Shown here: piece after piece, positions 5,556 to 7,210 of the stretch
Position numbering within the stretch: position 1 is the first letter of the stretch
Layout of the letters: the number at the start of each line of letters is the position of its first letter
Assembly: GCA_009697495.1 (NCBI GenBank)
Contig: SHUN01000142.1
Coordinates: forward strand, 1 to 7,210
DNA length: 7,210 nucleotides
From: Bryobacterales bacterium
GTDB lineage: Bacteria; Acidobacteriota; Terriglobia; Bryobacterales; Bryobacteraceae
Reading direction: 5' to 3'
Made by a program: the position numbers and the translations under genes
The notes under the pieces: generated by a model
Database searches by the model: none
What the model saw: the letters and a program-made list of their open reading frames with translations, nothing else
Told to the model about the DNA's origin: nothing

Positions 5556-7210
5556 TTGGAAGACTCCATTTTCATTCGCGGCGCGCGGATGCACAACCTG
5601 AAAAACGTTACGCTGGCGCTGCCGCACAATCAGTTAACGGTGGTGACGGGGGTGTCGGGATCGGGGAAATCGTCCCTGGTGTTCGACACCGTGTACGCGG
5701 AGGGGCAGCGGCGGTATGTGGAATCGCTGTCGGCGTATGCGCGGCAGTTTTTGGACCGGATGGAGAAGCCGGACGTGGATGAGATTCTAGGGCTGGCGCC
5801 GCCGATTGCGATCCGGCAGAAAAACACGACGCGGAATCCGCGGTCGACGGTGGCGACGGCGACGGAGACATACGATTTCCTTCGGCTGCTGTATGCGCGG
5901 GCGGGAACGACGTACTGTTCTTCGTGCGGGGAGGCGGTTCGGAAGGACACTGTTGAAGTGGTGGCGGAGGCGATGGCGGGGGAGGCGGCGGGGTCGCGAT
6001 GGTATGCGCTGTTTCCGGTGCATTCGTCTGAGGGAACCGCGCAAAACGGACTCGGTCGCGGCGGCGTTGGTACGACGGTTCCGGGACGGTTGGGGGCCGC
6101 GACCGGCCTTTGCGCGTCCAATAACGACACGGGGCAGTTGCGGGACCACTTGTTCGAGTTGCGCCGGAAGGGGTTTAACCGTCTGTATCAGGGCGGGAAG
6201 GTGTTTGAGTTTTCGACGCCGGAATCGCTGTTGGACATCGACTTTTCGAGGGCGGTGTACGTGATGGCGGACCGCGTGGCGATCACGCCGTCGGCCGAGT
6301 TGCGGTCGCGGTTAGCGGATACGGTAGAGACGTGTTACCGCCAGGCGGGAGAGGTGTTGTTTGAGCAGGCGGGCGTGCCGGATCCGCCGGTAAGAAAATT
6401 CAACGAGAAGTTCGCGTGCAAGAAATGCAACATTGAGTACCAGACGCCGGAACCGCAGTTATTCAGCTTCAACAATCCGGTGGGGGCGTGCCCGCGATGC
6501 CAGGGGTTTGGGAATGTCATCGATTACGACATGGATCTGGTGATTCCGGACGCTTCGCTTTCGATTGAAACGGGAGCGGTGAAGCCGTGGACGACGCCGG
6601 CGTATCACGTGTGGCAAGAGAGGTTCGTGAAGCTGCACGGGAATAATGTTCGGTGCGGTGTGCCGATTTTTGAATTGGCGCGGGCGGAGCGGGAGTTACT
6701 TCTGAATTACCTGCGCACTGTGTTTTTCCCCACGGTGGAGGCGAAGAAGTACAAAGTACAGGTGCGGGTGTTTTTGAGCCGCTACCGGGGGCAGGCGGAG
6801 TGCATGGATTGCCAGGGCTCGCGGCTGCGGAAGGAGGCTCTAAATGTTCGCGTGGGCGGGCTCACGATGTCGGAACTGGTGAAGATGAATATCGCCGAAG
6901 CTTACTCGTTCTTTTTGAGTTTGTCATTGGCGGCGGAGCAGCAGGCGATTGCGGGAAAGGTGTTAGTCGAGATTCGGCAGCGATTACAGTTCTTGAATGA
7001 CGTGGGGCTACAGTATTTGACGCTGGACCGGATGTCGGCGACGTTATCGGGCGGGGAAGCGCAGCGGATTCAGTTAGCGACTTGTTTGGGCTCCCGGCTC
7101 GTCGGGGCTTGTTATGTGCTGGACGAGCCATCGATCGGGCTACATAGCCGCGATACGGAGCGGCTGATCAAGATTCTGCATGAGTTGCGGGATTTAGGGA
7201 ACACAATTTT
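5556..7210 (+). CDS. uvrA: Excinuclease ABC subunit A (5' part, truncated by the window edge)
   Basis: UvrA is the ATPase that finds bulky DNA lesions and loads UvrB in nucleotide excision repair. The window holds 551 codons, the full first ABC module of a protein usually near 940 residues. Seen in order are IRGARMHNLKN (7-17), Walker A GVSGSGKS (32-39), the UvrA-typical YAEGQRRYVESLSAYARQF, and C121-x2-C124. The zinc module follows as C288-x2-C291 and C312-x2-C315 around LFSFNNPVGACPRC, then C416-x2-C419 in the region that meets the second zinc finger in homologues. The ABC signature LSGGEAQR (497-504) and Walker B YVLDEPSIGLH (520-530) close the module. The start is TTG, supported by GGAAAGGA and by homologue alignment. 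Odd feature: residues about 156-193 form a Gly-rich linker absent from E. coli UvrA and encoded by a palindromic DNA insert. The frame is otherwise intact. Confidence 0.95.
   Translation, partial: MEDSIFIRGARMHNLKNVTLALPHNQLTVVTGVSGSGKSSLVFDTVYAEGQRRYVESLSAYARQFLDRMEKPDVDEILGLAPPIAIRQKNTTRNPRSTVATATETYDFLRLLYARAGTTYCSSCGEAVRKDTVEVVAEAMAGEAAGSRWYALFPVHSSEGTAQNGLGRGGVGTTVPGRLGAATGLCASNNDTGQLRDHLFELRRKGFNRLYQGGKVFEFSTPESLLDIDFSRAVYVMADRVAITPSAELRSRLADTVETCYRQAGEVLFEQAGVPDPPVRKFNEKFACKKCNIEYQTPEPQLFSFNNPVGACPRCQGFGNVIDYDMDLVIPDASLSIETGAVKPWTTPAYHVWQERFVKLHGNNVRCGVPIFELARAERELLLNYLRTVFFPTVEAKKYKVQVRVFLSRYRGQAECMDCQGSRLRKEALNVRVGGLTMSELVKMNIAEAYSFFLSLSLAAEQQAIAGKVLVEIRQRLQFLNDVGLQYLTLDRMSATLSGGEAQRIQLATCLGSRLVGACYVLDEPSIGLHSRDTERLIKILHELRDLGNTI
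6038..6116. repeat. Palindromic insert within uvrA coding sequence
   Basis: CGGTCGCGGC (6053-6062) and GCCGCGACCG (6096-6105) are perfect 10-bp inverted arms 33 bases apart. Outside them CGCGCAAA (6038-6045) pairs with TTTGCGCG (6109-6116), with a short unequal spacer. It encodes residues 161-187, a Gly-rich stretch with no counterpart in E. coli UvrA, where the strand and the following helix are separated by a short turn. The frame is kept. This suggests a small palindromic element fixed in a tolerant loop, but a palindrome that arose in place in a fast-evolving linker is also possible. Confidence 0.5.

Noticed and set aside
5630..6264. Long open frames on both strands within uvrA (for example 5806-6264 plus and 5630-6130 minus)
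   Set aside because: They are shadows produced by G/C at third codon positions of uvrA. They are Arg- or Pro/Ser-rich and lack motifs.
1..7210. CRISPR arrays, tRNA or rRNA genes
   Set aside because: No regularly spaced direct repeats and no tRNA- or rRNA-like sequence were seen on either strand.

Overview
The window looks like a chromosomal segment from an acidobacterium of the Solibacter/Bryobacter group. It is GC-rich. Two intact proteins and one gene remnant carry the C-terminal domain known from Candidatus Solibacter (TIGR03437), marked by an NGASF motif, a YGTGFG-like motif and a final QFNIxIP/QVNVxIP strand. That assignment rests on family recognition, not on a search.

Layout. Bases 1-757 hold the wreck of a phage-type terminase large-subunit gene on the minus strand. 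It is broken by frameshifts, an apparent deletion of the Walker A region, and a 296-bp insertion at 115-410. The insertion has the anatomy of a MITE: 49-bp imperfect terminal inverted repeats and a perfect 10-bp target duplication. Removing it together with one target copy (306 bp) rejoins the terminase reading frame exactly. A cluster of three short palindromes sits inside it. Bases 758-1051 have no recognisable gene. A 42-codon plus-strand remnant of a TIGR03437 domain ends at 1180. Bases 1181-1681 carry hairpins, an orphan Shine-Dalgarno and a doubtful signal-peptide micro-ORF, but no confident gene. Bases 1-1681 thus read as an accessory decay zone.

From 1682 the window is densely coding. 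Two tandem minus-strand paralogues (4436-3063, then 3052-1682, 10 bp apart) encode secreted proteins. Each has a signal peptide, a choice-of-anchor-V-like N-terminal domain with a heme-c-like Cys...CysHis motif, and the TIGR03437 C-terminal region. They lie 86 bp downstream of mutY (5533-4523, minus), the adenine glycosylase of the 8-oxoguanine repair system. mutY is divergent from uvrA (5556 onward, plus), the damage-recognition ATPase of nucleotide excision repair, which runs off the right edge after its first ABC module. The two repair genes have start codons only 22 bp apart, so their promoters must overlap each other's coding sequence.

The two repair genes act on different DNA lesions. 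The secreted paralogue pair is unrelated to them except by position, though it could be read through from mutY. The most notable structures are the MITE-in-terminase insertion and a second palindromic insert carried in frame inside the uvrA coding sequence (6038-6116).
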